Shown here one piece after another: positions 1 to 7,012 of a stretch of DNA of 19,670 bases (position 1 is the first letter of the stretch; the number at the start of each line of letters is the position of its first letter). The notes under the pieces were generated by a model that worked only from the letters and a program-made list of their open reading frames with translations, had not been told where the DNA came from and ran no database searches. Made by a program: the position numbers and the translations under genes. The stretch covers positions 1-19,670 of the forward strand of contig DAOMOD010000068.1 in assembly GCA_035444205.1 (NCBI GenBank), written 5' to 3'. Source of the DNA: DAOMOD01 sp035444205 (GTDB taxonomy: Bacteria; Pseudomonadota; Gammaproteobacteria; Xanthomonadales; BPKI01).

Positions 1-822
<822 letters not shown>

Positions 823-949
823 GCGACATGATCGCAGGGTTCGCTCCATGGCGGACGCTCGATCCCCTCATCGGGCGCGGAAGTCCGGGCGCTGTCGGAG
901 CCCGTGTCGTCCTGACATACTGCGCGGCTGCTGCCGGAGGCTCGCTGCG

Positions 950-2350
950 ATGTCCTGCAAGTTCAACCCGATCCTGGAGCGGGCGCGCGCCCATGCCTGT
1001 GCCTTTCTCAACCAGCAGCCCGAGCGGCACGTCGGCGCGCGGGCCAGCCGCGAGGGGCTGCTTGAGGCACTGCGCGTACCGCTCGCGCACGCCGGGGATG
1101 GCGATCTGGCGGTGATCGACCTGCTCGCCGCGCAGGGTGAAATGGGTATCGTCGCCAGCGGCTCGCCGCGCTTCTTCGGATTCGTGGTGGGCGGCAGCTT
1201 TCCGGTGGCGCTGGCTGCGGACTGGCTGACGTCGAGCTGGGATCAGAACGCGGGCATCCATGCGCTGTCGCCGCTGTCGGCGGTGGCCGAGGAAGTGGCC
1301 GTCGAGTGGCTGCTGGAACTGTTCGACCTGCCACGGGAAGCGCAGGCAGGCTTCGTCACCGGCTGCCAGATGGCGAACTTCACCTGCCTCGCTGCCGCGC
1401 GCCACGCGGTGCTGCGTCGCGTCGGCTGGGATGTCGAGGCGGATGGCCTGAACGGGGCGCCGCGCGTGAACATCGTCGCGTCCGCCGAATCGCACGTCAC
1501 CATCGACGTGGCCCTGCGCTATCTGGGCTTCGGCACGCGCGCGGTGCGTCGCGTGGACAGCGACGGACAGGGACGCATGATCGCCGGTCGGCTCGCCGAG
1601 GCACTGGCCTCGCTGCAGGGACCGACCATCATCTGCGCGCAGGCGGGCAACGTGAACACGGGCGCCTTCGACCCGCTGCGCGAGATTGCCGAACTGGCGG
1701 GCAGCCACGGTGCCTGGCTGCATGTCGATGCGGCCTTCGGTCTGTGGGCCAGGGCGAGCCGGGAATTTCGCGCCCTGGCCGATGGCATCGAACTGGCCGA
1801 TTCCTGGGCCACCGATGCGCACAAATGGTTGAACGTGCCCTACGACTGCGGTGTGGCCGTGGTCCGGCATGCCGATGACTACCGCGCGGCGATGACCTCC
1901 AGCGCCGCCTACCTGATCCAGACCCGGGGAGCCGAGCGCGACGCCGTCGACTGGACCCCGGAGTTCTCGCGGCGCGCCCGCGGCGTACCGGTCTACGCCA
2001 CGCTGCGTGCTCTCGGTCGCGACGGCGTCGAGGAACTGGTCGACCGCTGCTGCGCATGCGCACGCCAGATGGCGGCGATGCTTGGTGCCGCGGAGGGGGT
2101 GAGCATCCTCAATGATGTGGTGCTGAACCAGGTGCTGGTGCGCTTCGACGACGATGACGAGACCACCCGTGCCGTGGTGGCAGGTGTCCAGGACGAGGGC
2201 ACCTGCTGGCTGAGCGGTACCACCTGGCACGGCATGGCAGCGATGCGTATCTCGGTATCGAACTGGGCCACTACGGAGAGCGACATTGCGCGGAGCGCCG
2301 ATGCCATCCTGCAAATCTTCAGGGCGCAGACCGGGAAGCCGACACGCTGA
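950..2350 (+). CDS. PLP-dependent group II amino acid decarboxylase family protein
   Basis: A 466-residue cytoplasmic fold-type I PLP enzyme of the aromatic-amino-acid/glutamate decarboxylase family. The PLP lysine is K292 in the motif TDAHKWLN, matching the family DxHKW signature. Upstream lie LHVDAAFG, whose Asp normally contacts the pyridine nitrogen, and an ICAQAGNVNTGAFD segment typical of the family. The N-terminal half carries SWDQNAGIHALSPLSAVAEE and TGCQMANFTCL, corresponding to the family's PxxxxxE and T-G-G/C substrate and cofactor loops. An ATG at 950 is preceded by GGAGG at 936-940, nine bases upstream, so this start is preferred over in-frame starts as far back as 773. The length is normal for the family. 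The substrate cannot be told from sequence. Aromatic amino acids, glutamate-type substrates and 2,4-diaminobutyrate are all possible. It is monocistronic, between divergent dbpA and downstream prfB. Confidence 0.88.
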   Translation: MSCKFNPILERARAHACAFLNQQPERHVGARASREGLLEALRVPLAHAGDGDLAVIDLLAAQGEMGIVASGSPRFFGFVVGGSFPVALAADWLTSSWDQNAGIHALSPLSAVAEEVAVEWLLELFDLPREAQAGFVTGCQMANFTCLAAARHAVLRRVGWDVEADGLNGAPRVNIVASAESHVTIDVALRYLGFGTRAVRRVDSDGQGRMIAGRLAEALASLQGPTIICAQAGNVNTGAFDPLREIAELAGSHGAWLHVDAAFGLWARASREFRALADGIELADSWATDAHKWLNVPYDCGVAVVRHADDYRAAMTSSAAYLIQTRGAERDAVDWTPEFSRRARGVPVYATLRALGRDGVEELVDRCCACARQMAAMLGAAEGVSILNDVVLNQVLVRFDDDDETTRAVVAGVQDEGTCWLSGTTWHGMAAMRISVSNWATTESDIARSADAILQIFRAQTGKPTR

Positions 2351-2374
2351 GCTCCGCCGTCCCTGCCTGGGCCC

Positions 2375-2395
2375 GGGTGCGCTTCATCGGCACCC
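2375..2395 (+). terminator. Short GC hairpin after the decarboxylase, possible weak terminator
   Basis: GGGTGC (2375-2380) and GCACCC (2390-2395) form a perfect 6-bp stem with a 9-base loop, 24 bases after the decarboxylase stop codon and ahead of prfB. There is no U-tract, so intrinsic termination is doubtful. Confidence 0.3.
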
Positions 2396-2441
2396 TGTTG
2401 CCTGCTATCCTTGCGCGCTTTTCCGCATTGCAGCATCCGTC

Positions 2442-3570
2442 ATGATCGAGACCAATCCCGTTCGCGAGCAGATCGCCGACCTGAAGCGCCGCATCCTCGC
2501 GCTCAGGGGGTTTCTTTGACTACGAAGCCCAGCGAGAGCGCCTCGAGGAAGTCACCCGCGAACTGGAGCACCCCGATGTCTGGAACGACTCCGCACGTGC
2601 CCAGGAGCTGGGCCGCGAGCGCGCGCGCCTGGAAAAGATCGTCGGCGAACTGTCGGGCATAGGCGACGCCCTCGACGAGGCGGGCGACCTGCTGGAACTG
2701 GCCGTGGGCGAGGGCGACGAAGACACCGCGCGTGCGGTCATCGAGGACGTCGCCGCGCTGGAGAAGCGCACCGACGGACTGGAGTTCCGGCGCATGTTCT
2801 CGGGCAAGCTCGATGGCGCCAATGCCTTCGTCGACATCCAGGCCGGCGCCGGCGGCACCGAGGCGCAGGACTGGGCCGAGATGCTGCTGCGCATGTATCT
2901 GCGCTGGTGCGAGACGCGCGGCTGGAAGACCGAGCTGATGGAAGTGAGCGCGGGCGAAGTGGCCGGCATCAAGTCCGCCACCTTCCGCGTCGAGGGCGAC
3001 TACGCCTATGGCTGGCTGAAGACTGAGATCGGCGTGCACCGCCTGGTGCGCAAGTCGCCGTTCGATTCCGACAACCGTCGCCACACCAGCTTCACTTCGG
3101 TGTTCGTCAGCCCCGAGGTGGATGACGACATCGACATCGAGATCAATCCCGCCGACATCAAGATGGATGTGTACCGGTCCTCCGGCGCCGGCGGCCAGCA
3201 CGTCAACAAGACCGAGTCGGCGGTACGCCTGACCCATGTACCGAGCGGCATCGTGGTGGCCTGCCAGAGCGGGCGCAGCCAGCACGCCAACCGCGACCAG
3301 GCGATGAAGATGCTGTCAGCCAAGCTCTACGAAATGGAGCTGCAGAAGCGCAACGTCGAGAAGCAGAAGCTCGAAGACAGCAAGTCCGACATCGGCTGGG
3401 GCAGCCAGATCCGCAATTACGTGCTCGACCAGAGCCGCATCAAGGACCTGCGCACCGGCGTGGAGCGCTCCGACACCCAGAAGGTGCTGGACGGCGACCT
3501 CGACGAGTTCGTCGAGGCGGCGCTGAAGTCTGGCCTCGAGGCGGGGGCGAAGCGGGTCGATGCGAGTTGA
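2442..3570 (+). CDS. prfB: Peptide chain release factor RF2 (programmed +1 frameshift)
   Basis: RF2 recognises UAA and UGA stop codons and triggers peptidyl-tRNA hydrolysis in the ribosome. The first 25 codons (2442-2516) run into an in-frame TGA at 2517-2519. Skipping the T at 2517 moves reading to 2518 and gives a 375-residue protein ending at 3570, close to the E. coli length of 365. The stop-recognition tripeptide SPF is at residues 205-207 and the catalytic GGQ at 250-252, the same numbers as in E. coli RF2 as I recall it. SPF rather than PxT identifies RF2 rather than RF1. Expression is presumably autoregulated: low RF2 slows UGA decoding and favours the frameshift. The next gene in the usual prfB-lysS arrangement is present but separated from it by a toxin-antitoxin pair. 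A weak promoter (TTCATC at 2383, TATCCT at 2406) is possible but unproven. Confidence 0.97.
2505..2520 (+). promoter_or_regulatory. prfB: prfB programmed +1 ribosomal frameshift site
   Basis: AGGGGG (2505-2510) is the internal Shine-Dalgarno-like sequence. It is followed by TTT and the slip site CTT TGA C (2514-2520). The spacing matches the E. coli signal, in which the CUU-decoding tRNA slips onto UUU and UGA is bypassed to give Leu-Asp. RF2 shortage pauses the ribosome at UGA and increases frameshifting, so this site is the autoregulatory switch. Confidence 0.97.
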
Positions 3571-3572
3571 TT

Positions 3573-3587
3573 TCCGGGCCACCCGGA
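3573..3587 (+). other. Small hairpin right after prfB
   Basis: TCCGGG (3573-3578) and CCCGGA (3582-3587) pair perfectly across a 3-base loop, beginning two bases after the prfB stop codon. There is no U-tract. It may cap or attenuate the prfB transcript before the vapBC promoter, but it would be a weak terminator. Confidence 0.4.
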
Positions 3588-3593
3588 CTGAAG

Positions 3594-3609
3594 ATATGGG
3601 AGGCCATAT
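3594..3609 (+). promoter_or_regulatory. Candidate vapBC operator, dyad 1
   Basis: ATATGG (3594-3599), a 4-base spacer and CCATAT (3604-3609) form a perfect 6-bp dyad. Its right arm overlaps the candidate -10 element at 3607-3612. Type II antitoxin/toxin complexes of the VapBC class usually repress their own promoter through paired palindromes, so position and symmetry fit an autoregulatory operator. Confidence 0.55.
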
Positions 3610-3612
3610 ATT
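3607..3612 (+). promoter_or_regulatory. Candidate vapBC -10 element
   Basis: TATATT differs from the sigma-70 -10 consensus at one base, and it stands out in this GC-rich DNA. No good -35 is visible 16-18 bases upstream. Transcription would begin near 3618-3620, which gives a leader of only about a dozen bases before the ATG at 3631. Confidence 0.4.
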
Positions 3613-3618
3613 GTTCGG

Positions 3619-3630
3619 ATGGGTAGCCAT
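3619..3630 (+). promoter_or_regulatory. Candidate vapBC operator, dyad 2
   Basis: ATGG (3619-3622), a 4-base spacer and CCAT (3627-3630) repeat the core and spacer length of dyad 1. The two dyad centres are 23 bp apart, about two helical turns. The second copy ends directly before the preferred vapB start at 3631, so bound repressor would cover the transcription start region. Confidence 0.45.
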
Positions 3631-3894
3631 ATGAAGACCACCGTGGACATTCGCGACGACCTACTGGAGGCGGCCAAGCGGCGCGCGGGCAAGCTTGGCA
3701 TCCCGGTCCGCGCGCTGCTGGAGCGTGCCCTTGAGGAGCACCTGCGCGAGGCAGCCACCGAGGCATCGGCCTTTTCGCTGCGGGTGTTCGATCGGCCGCG
3801 ACCGACGGCCGCATTGCGGTCCGGCGCCTGGGACGAGATGCGCGAGCTGATCTACGCCGAACGCGAGGCTAGGATCGCGCATGATCGCGGTTGA
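3631..3894 (+). CDS. vapB: VapB-type antitoxin, ribbon-helix-helix-like
   Basis: An 87-residue antitoxin partnered with the PIN toxin that overlaps its end. The N-terminus MKTTVDIRDDLLEAAKRRAG, followed by IPVRALLERALEEHLRE, has the short beta-strand and two-helix pattern of ribbon-helix-helix DNA-binding antitoxins. The C-terminal part (RSGAWDEMRELIYAERE) is the usual region that wraps and inhibits the toxin. ATG at 3631 is preferred over the in-frame ATG at 3619, because antitoxins of this type start MKTTVDI and because 3619 lies within a dyad. Neither start has a well-spaced Shine-Dalgarno. The gene shares 14 bases (3881-3894) with vapC, implying translational coupling. The complex probably represses its own promoter. 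Assignment to the VapB class rests mostly on the partner. Confidence 0.8.
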   Translation: MKTTVDIRDDLLEAAKRRAGKLGIPVRALLERALEEHLREAATEASAFSLRVFDRPRPTAALRSGAWDEMRELIYAEREARIAHDRG

Positions 3895-4315
3895 CACCAA
3901 CATCCTGGTGTACGCGCATATCGGCGCCATGCAGCGTCATGCGCGGGCCGCTGCAGTGCTTGGCGAACTGGGCCGTTCGCGCGCGGCCTGGGCGATTGCC
4001 TGGCCCTGCATTCACGAGTTCATCGCCGTGGTCACCAACCCGCGTGCCTTCGATCCGTGCCTTGAGGTGGACGAGGCGATAGACGCCGTTCGCGTCCTGC
4101 AGGGCGCGCCGGGCCTGCGCCTGATTGGCGAGGGTCCGGGTCACCTGGAGATCCTGGCGCGCCTGCTCAAGCGGGGCGGCGCACGCGGCGGTGCCGTGCA
4201 CGATGCGCGTATCGCCGCAATCTGCCTTGCCCACGAGGTGGGCGAAATCTGGACCGTGGATCGTGACTTTCTGCGCTTTCCCGGCCTGCGCGTGCGCAAC
4301 CCACTGGTCGACTGA
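3881..4315 (+). CDS. vapC: VapC-type PIN-domain ribonuclease toxin
   Basis: A 144-residue PIN-domain protein. VapC toxins are Mg2+-dependent endoribonucleases that usually cut initiator tRNA, other tRNAs or the 23S sarcin-ricin loop and so stop translation. The opening MIAVDTNILVYAH carries the first acidic residue (D5). E46 in CIHEF, D108 in VHDARIAA and D127 with D129 in WTVDRDF complete the acidic cluster expected of an active PIN nuclease. The gene overlaps vapB by 14 bases and its TGA overlaps the lysS ATG by one base (4315). The pair therefore lies inside the prfB-lysS transcription unit, and vapBC transcription would run on into lysS. All key residues are intact and the target RNA cannot be predicted. 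Confidence 0.88.
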   Translation: MIAVDTNILVYAHIGAMQRHARAAAVLGELGRSRAAWAIAWPCIHEFIAVVTNPRAFDPCLEVDEAIDAVRVLQGAPGLRLIGEGPGHLEILARLLKRGGARGGAVHDARIAAICLAHEVGEIWTVDRDFLRFPGLRVRNPLVD

Positions 4316-5834
4316 TGCCCGAAATGAATCAAGCAAGCGTCCCCGCCACCGACGAAAACTTCCTGATCGCCGAGCGCCGCGCCAAGCTCAAGGCGCTGCG
4401 CGAGCAGGGCGTGGCCTTCCCCAACGACTTCAGGCGCGCCGACTACGCCGGCGACCTGCAGGCGGAGTTCGCCGATGCCGTGCGCTGGACCACGGAAGCC
4501 ATCGAGGCCGAAGGCCGCCGCGTGCAGATCGCCGGCCGCATGATCGCCAAGCGGGTGATGGGCAAGGCCAGCTTCATCCAGCTCATGGACATGAGCGGGC
4601 GCATCCAGGTGTTCCTGAAGGCCGACACGCTGGGCGATGCCTATCAGGCCTTCAAGGGTTGGGACGTGGGCGACATCGTCGGCATCGCCGGCACGCTCAC
4701 CCGCACCCGCACCGGCGAACTATCGGTGCAGGCCGACACCCTTCGCCTGCTCACCAAGTCGCTGCGACCGCTGCCGGACAAGTGGCACGGGCTGGCGGAT
4801 ATCGAGCAGCGCTACCGCCAGCGCTACGTCGATCTCATCGTCAATCCCGAGGCGCGCGAGGTGTTCGTGCTGCGCTCGCGGGTGATCAGCGCCATGCGTG
4901 CCTGGCTGGATGCGCGCCGCTTCCTGGAAGTGGAGACGCCGATGATGCACTACATCCCCGGCGGCGCCGTGGCGCGTCCCTTCGTCACCCACCACAACGC
5001 GCTCGACCTCGATCTCTACCTGCGGGTGGCGCCTGAGCTGTATCTGAAGCGCCTGGTGGTGGGCGGGCTGGAGCGAGTCTACGAGATCAACCGCAATTTC
5101 AGGAAGGCGTCTCCACCCGCCACAACCCCGAGTTCACCATGCTCGAGCTGTACGAGGCCTACGCCACCTACACCGAGCTGATGGACCTCACCGAGAACAT
5201 GATCCGCGATGTTGCGCTGGCCACATTGGGTCGAACGGCATTGAGCTGGGAAGGTGCGGCGATCGATCTCGGTCCGACGTTCCGGCGCTGGAAGCTGGAA
5301 GAGGCCGTGCGCCACCACAACCCGGAGATCTCCACGTCCGACTGCCGCGACCGCGAGGCGCTGGCCGCCCACTGCGCACGCCTCGGCGTGCCGGTAAAGA
5401 AGGACTACGGCTGGGGCAAGCTGCTGCTCGAGATCTTCGAGAAGAGCGTGGAAGCACAACTGGTGCAGCCCACCTTCATCACCCACTACCCGGTTGAAGT
5501 CTCGCCGCTGGCGCGCGAGTCCGACAGCGAGCCCGGCATCACCGACCGCTTCGAACTGTTCGTGCTCGGCCGCGAGATGGCCAACGGCTTCTCCGAGCTG
5601 AACGACTCCGAGGACCAGGCGGCGCGCTTCGAGGCCCAGGTGCAGGCCAAGGAGGGTGGCGACCTGGAGGCCATGCACTACGACGCCGACTACATCCGCG
5701 CCCTGGAATACGGCATGGCGCCGACCGGTGGCCTGGGTGTCGGCATCGACCGTCTGGTGATGCTGTTTGCCGACTGCGCCTCGATCCGCGACGTGCTGCT
5801 GTTTCCCTACATGCGTCCGGAAGGCGGCGGCTGA
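4315..5834 (+). pseudogene. lysS: Lysyl-tRNA synthetase, class II, interrupted by a frameshift
   Basis: Charges tRNA-Lys in the cytoplasm. The first frame, from ATG at 4315, has the OB-fold anticodon-binding domain (GRMIAKRVMGKASFIQL), then class II motif 1 (RFLEVETPMMHYIPGGAVARPF) and LYLRVAPELYLKRLVVGG. The frame is lost immediately after INRNF (5086-5100). The rest resumes one frame back as HNPEFTMLELYEAYATY and continues to the motif 3 region (PTGGLGVGIDRLVMLFAD) and the stop at 5834. Restoring four bases after TTCAGG gives FRNEGVSTRHNPEFTM, the family motif 2, and a 507-residue protein, against 505 in E. coli. The missing bases could have been lost by slippage between two GAA triplets. 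As written, motif 2 is destroyed and the product truncated. A sequencing or assembly error is likely, because lysS is normally essential unless a second LysRS exists. ATG at 4315 overlaps the vapC stop; an in-frame ATG at 4324 is a possible alternative. Confidence 0.93.
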
Positions 5835-5862
5835 TCCGTCTGCCACGCTGCCGCCGGCCAGG

Positions 5863-5893
5863 TGCCGGTCGAGCACGCGCAGCTCGACCGGCA
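5863..5893 (+). terminator. Strong hairpin between convergent lysS and beta-lactamase genes
   Basis: TGCCGGTCGAGC (5863-5874) and its exact reverse complement (5882-5893) form a 12-bp perfect stem with a 7-base loop, 28 bases after the lysS stop. It has no U-tract on either strand. Being symmetrical and between convergent genes, it could stop or protect transcripts from both sides. Confidence 0.6.
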
Positions 5894-5910
5894 GAATGCC
5901 GAGTGCATTC
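5894..5910 (+). other. Second hairpin of the lysS/bla intergenic cluster
   Basis: GAATGC (5894-5899) and GCATTC (5905-5910) pair perfectly around a 5-base loop, directly abutting the 12-bp hairpin at 5863-5893. Its function is unknown. It may be part of a compound bidirectional terminator. Confidence 0.4.
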
Positions 5911-5917
5911 AATCCGG

Positions 5918-5944
5918 ACACCCCGGCCCGGATGTCGGGGGTGT
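5918..5944 (+). other. Third hairpin of the lysS/bla intergenic cluster
   Basis: ACACCCC (5918-5924) and GGGGTGT (5938-5944) pair perfectly around a 13-base GC-rich loop. With the two preceding hairpins it makes three adjacent structures in about 80 bases. No coding sequence is supported between 5835 and 6031. Confidence 0.35.
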
Positions 5945-6031
5945 TGACCGTGTAGCGGTGCCGCTCGCGCAGTACGGCCTGTCGGCAACCCTCCGAGGGC
6001 CCGGCGCGACGATCGATGCAATCACCCGGGG

Positions 6032-6826
6032 TCAGTGCAGCGCGCCGAGATCCTTCAGCACTGCGCGCGCCACAGACTCGCGCTTGCCCATGTCTGCGAC
6101 CCGGTCGCGAGGCAGATCGATGTTGAGCGCGAAGTACACCGGGCCTTCGGGATGCTCCACCCAGCCCACCCACCAGCCGATCTCGGGCTGCACTCGTATC
6201 CCCCAGCCGGTCTTGGCGCGCAGGATCCAGTCGCGACCGGCCTCGACGATCATGATGTCCTTGACCAGGCGCTGATGGGCGAGAGCGAAGGGTAGCTCAT
6301 TGCGATACAGGCGTTCGAGGAAGGCGATCTGTTCGATGGCCGAAATGCGCAGACTGCCGTCCAGCCAGAATTCTTCCACGCTGCTGCCGATCTCGGCATT
6401 GCCATAGTCGAGACGCGCCAGCCATTCGCGTTCGCGCGCTTCTCCGATATCGCGGGCAAACTGCTGGTAGAGCCAGACGGTGGAGTTGCGCATGGAGCGG
6501 CGCAGATCCTGGTCGCGGTTCCAGGAGGCGATGGCGTGGTGTCGACCGTCCCAGGGAAACACCTGGAACTCGTCACGTACGACGCCGGCTTCGAGCGCGA
6601 TCAGGGCGTGCGGAATCTTGAAGGTGGAGGCGGGCATGAAGCGCACGGCAGCCCGCGCTGTGTCGAAGGCGAAACGCTCACCGCGCCGCGCATCGTGCAC
6701 GACGATGGTGCCCCTTACGGCGGCCGATTCGAAGTGCTGCCGCCAATCCTCCCGTTCGATCCAGGAGGCATCGCCAGCGGCTGCGACTGGCGAAGATAAC
6801 AACAGTACAATCAATAGTTTGTGCAT
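6032..6826 (-). CDS. Class D (OXA-type) serine beta-lactamase
   Basis: Periplasmic beta-lactam-hydrolysing enzyme of 264 residues, the usual OXA length. Start is ATG at 6826, preceded by a GGAGAGG Shine-Dalgarno (6831-6837). A Sec signal peptide (MHKLLIVLLLSSPVAAA) is followed by the mature protein from about residue 18. Class D motifs are all present: STFK at 67-70 (nucleophile S67, the lysine that is normally carbamylated K70), STV at 115-117, YGN at 141-143, FWLDG at 153-157 containing the conserved Trp, and KTG at 205-207. The order and spacing match the OXA family, so an active enzyme is likely. The hydrolysis spectrum cannot be read from the motifs. No transposon, integron or attC site is visible, so it looks like a resident chromosomal gene. 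It is the last gene of a leftward group and converges on lysS. No regulator gene is adjacent. Confidence 0.93.
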   Translation of the reverse strand: MHKLLIVLLLSSPVAAAGDASWIEREDWRQHFESAAVRGTIVVHDARRGERFAFDTARAAVRFMPASTFKIPHALIALEAGVVRDEFQVFPWDGRHHAIASWNRDQDLRRSMRNSTVWLYQQFARDIGEAREREWLARLDYGNAEIGSSVEEFWLDGSLRISAIEQIAFLERLYRNELPFALAHQRLVKDIMIVEAGRDWILRAKTGWGIRVQPEIGWWVGWVEHPEGPVYFALNIDLPRDRVADMGKRESVARAVLKDLGALH

Positions 6827-7012
6827 GAAACCTCTCCCAATCTCGGAACAGGCGATCATCCCCAGCGGTCGGCACGATGTGCTGACATCCGTCTGGCTGT
6901 TCGATGGCGATTCGTGGCCGGCGACGGGCAAACGAGCCGGTCCGCGGCTCAGCCACGCGCCTCGGCAAACGGATTCCGATCCGGCGCCTCGTCGTGCGCC
7001 GTCCGGTCTGGA

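Noticed and set aside
3619..3621. ATG at 3619 as the vapB start
   Set aside because: It lies within the second dyad and would add MGSH before MKTTVDI. The ATG at 3631 matches antitoxin N-termini better, though neither has a good Shine-Dalgarno.
5094..5110. Programmed -1 frameshift in lysS
   Set aside because: There is no X XXY YYZ slippery heptamer in the zero frame and no downstream stimulatory structure was recognised. A -1 shift would still lose the motif 2 residues, so an error or deletion fits better.
5863..5944. Integron attC site next to the beta-lactamase gene
   Set aside because: The hairpins lack the conserved attC core sites and there is no integrase gene in the window.
5079..6173. 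364-codon minus-strand frame across the lysS/bla gap
   Set aside because: It is antisense to lysS, and its upstream part is out-of-frame bla sequence. The intergenic part holds hairpins, and no start with a Shine-Dalgarno is seen.
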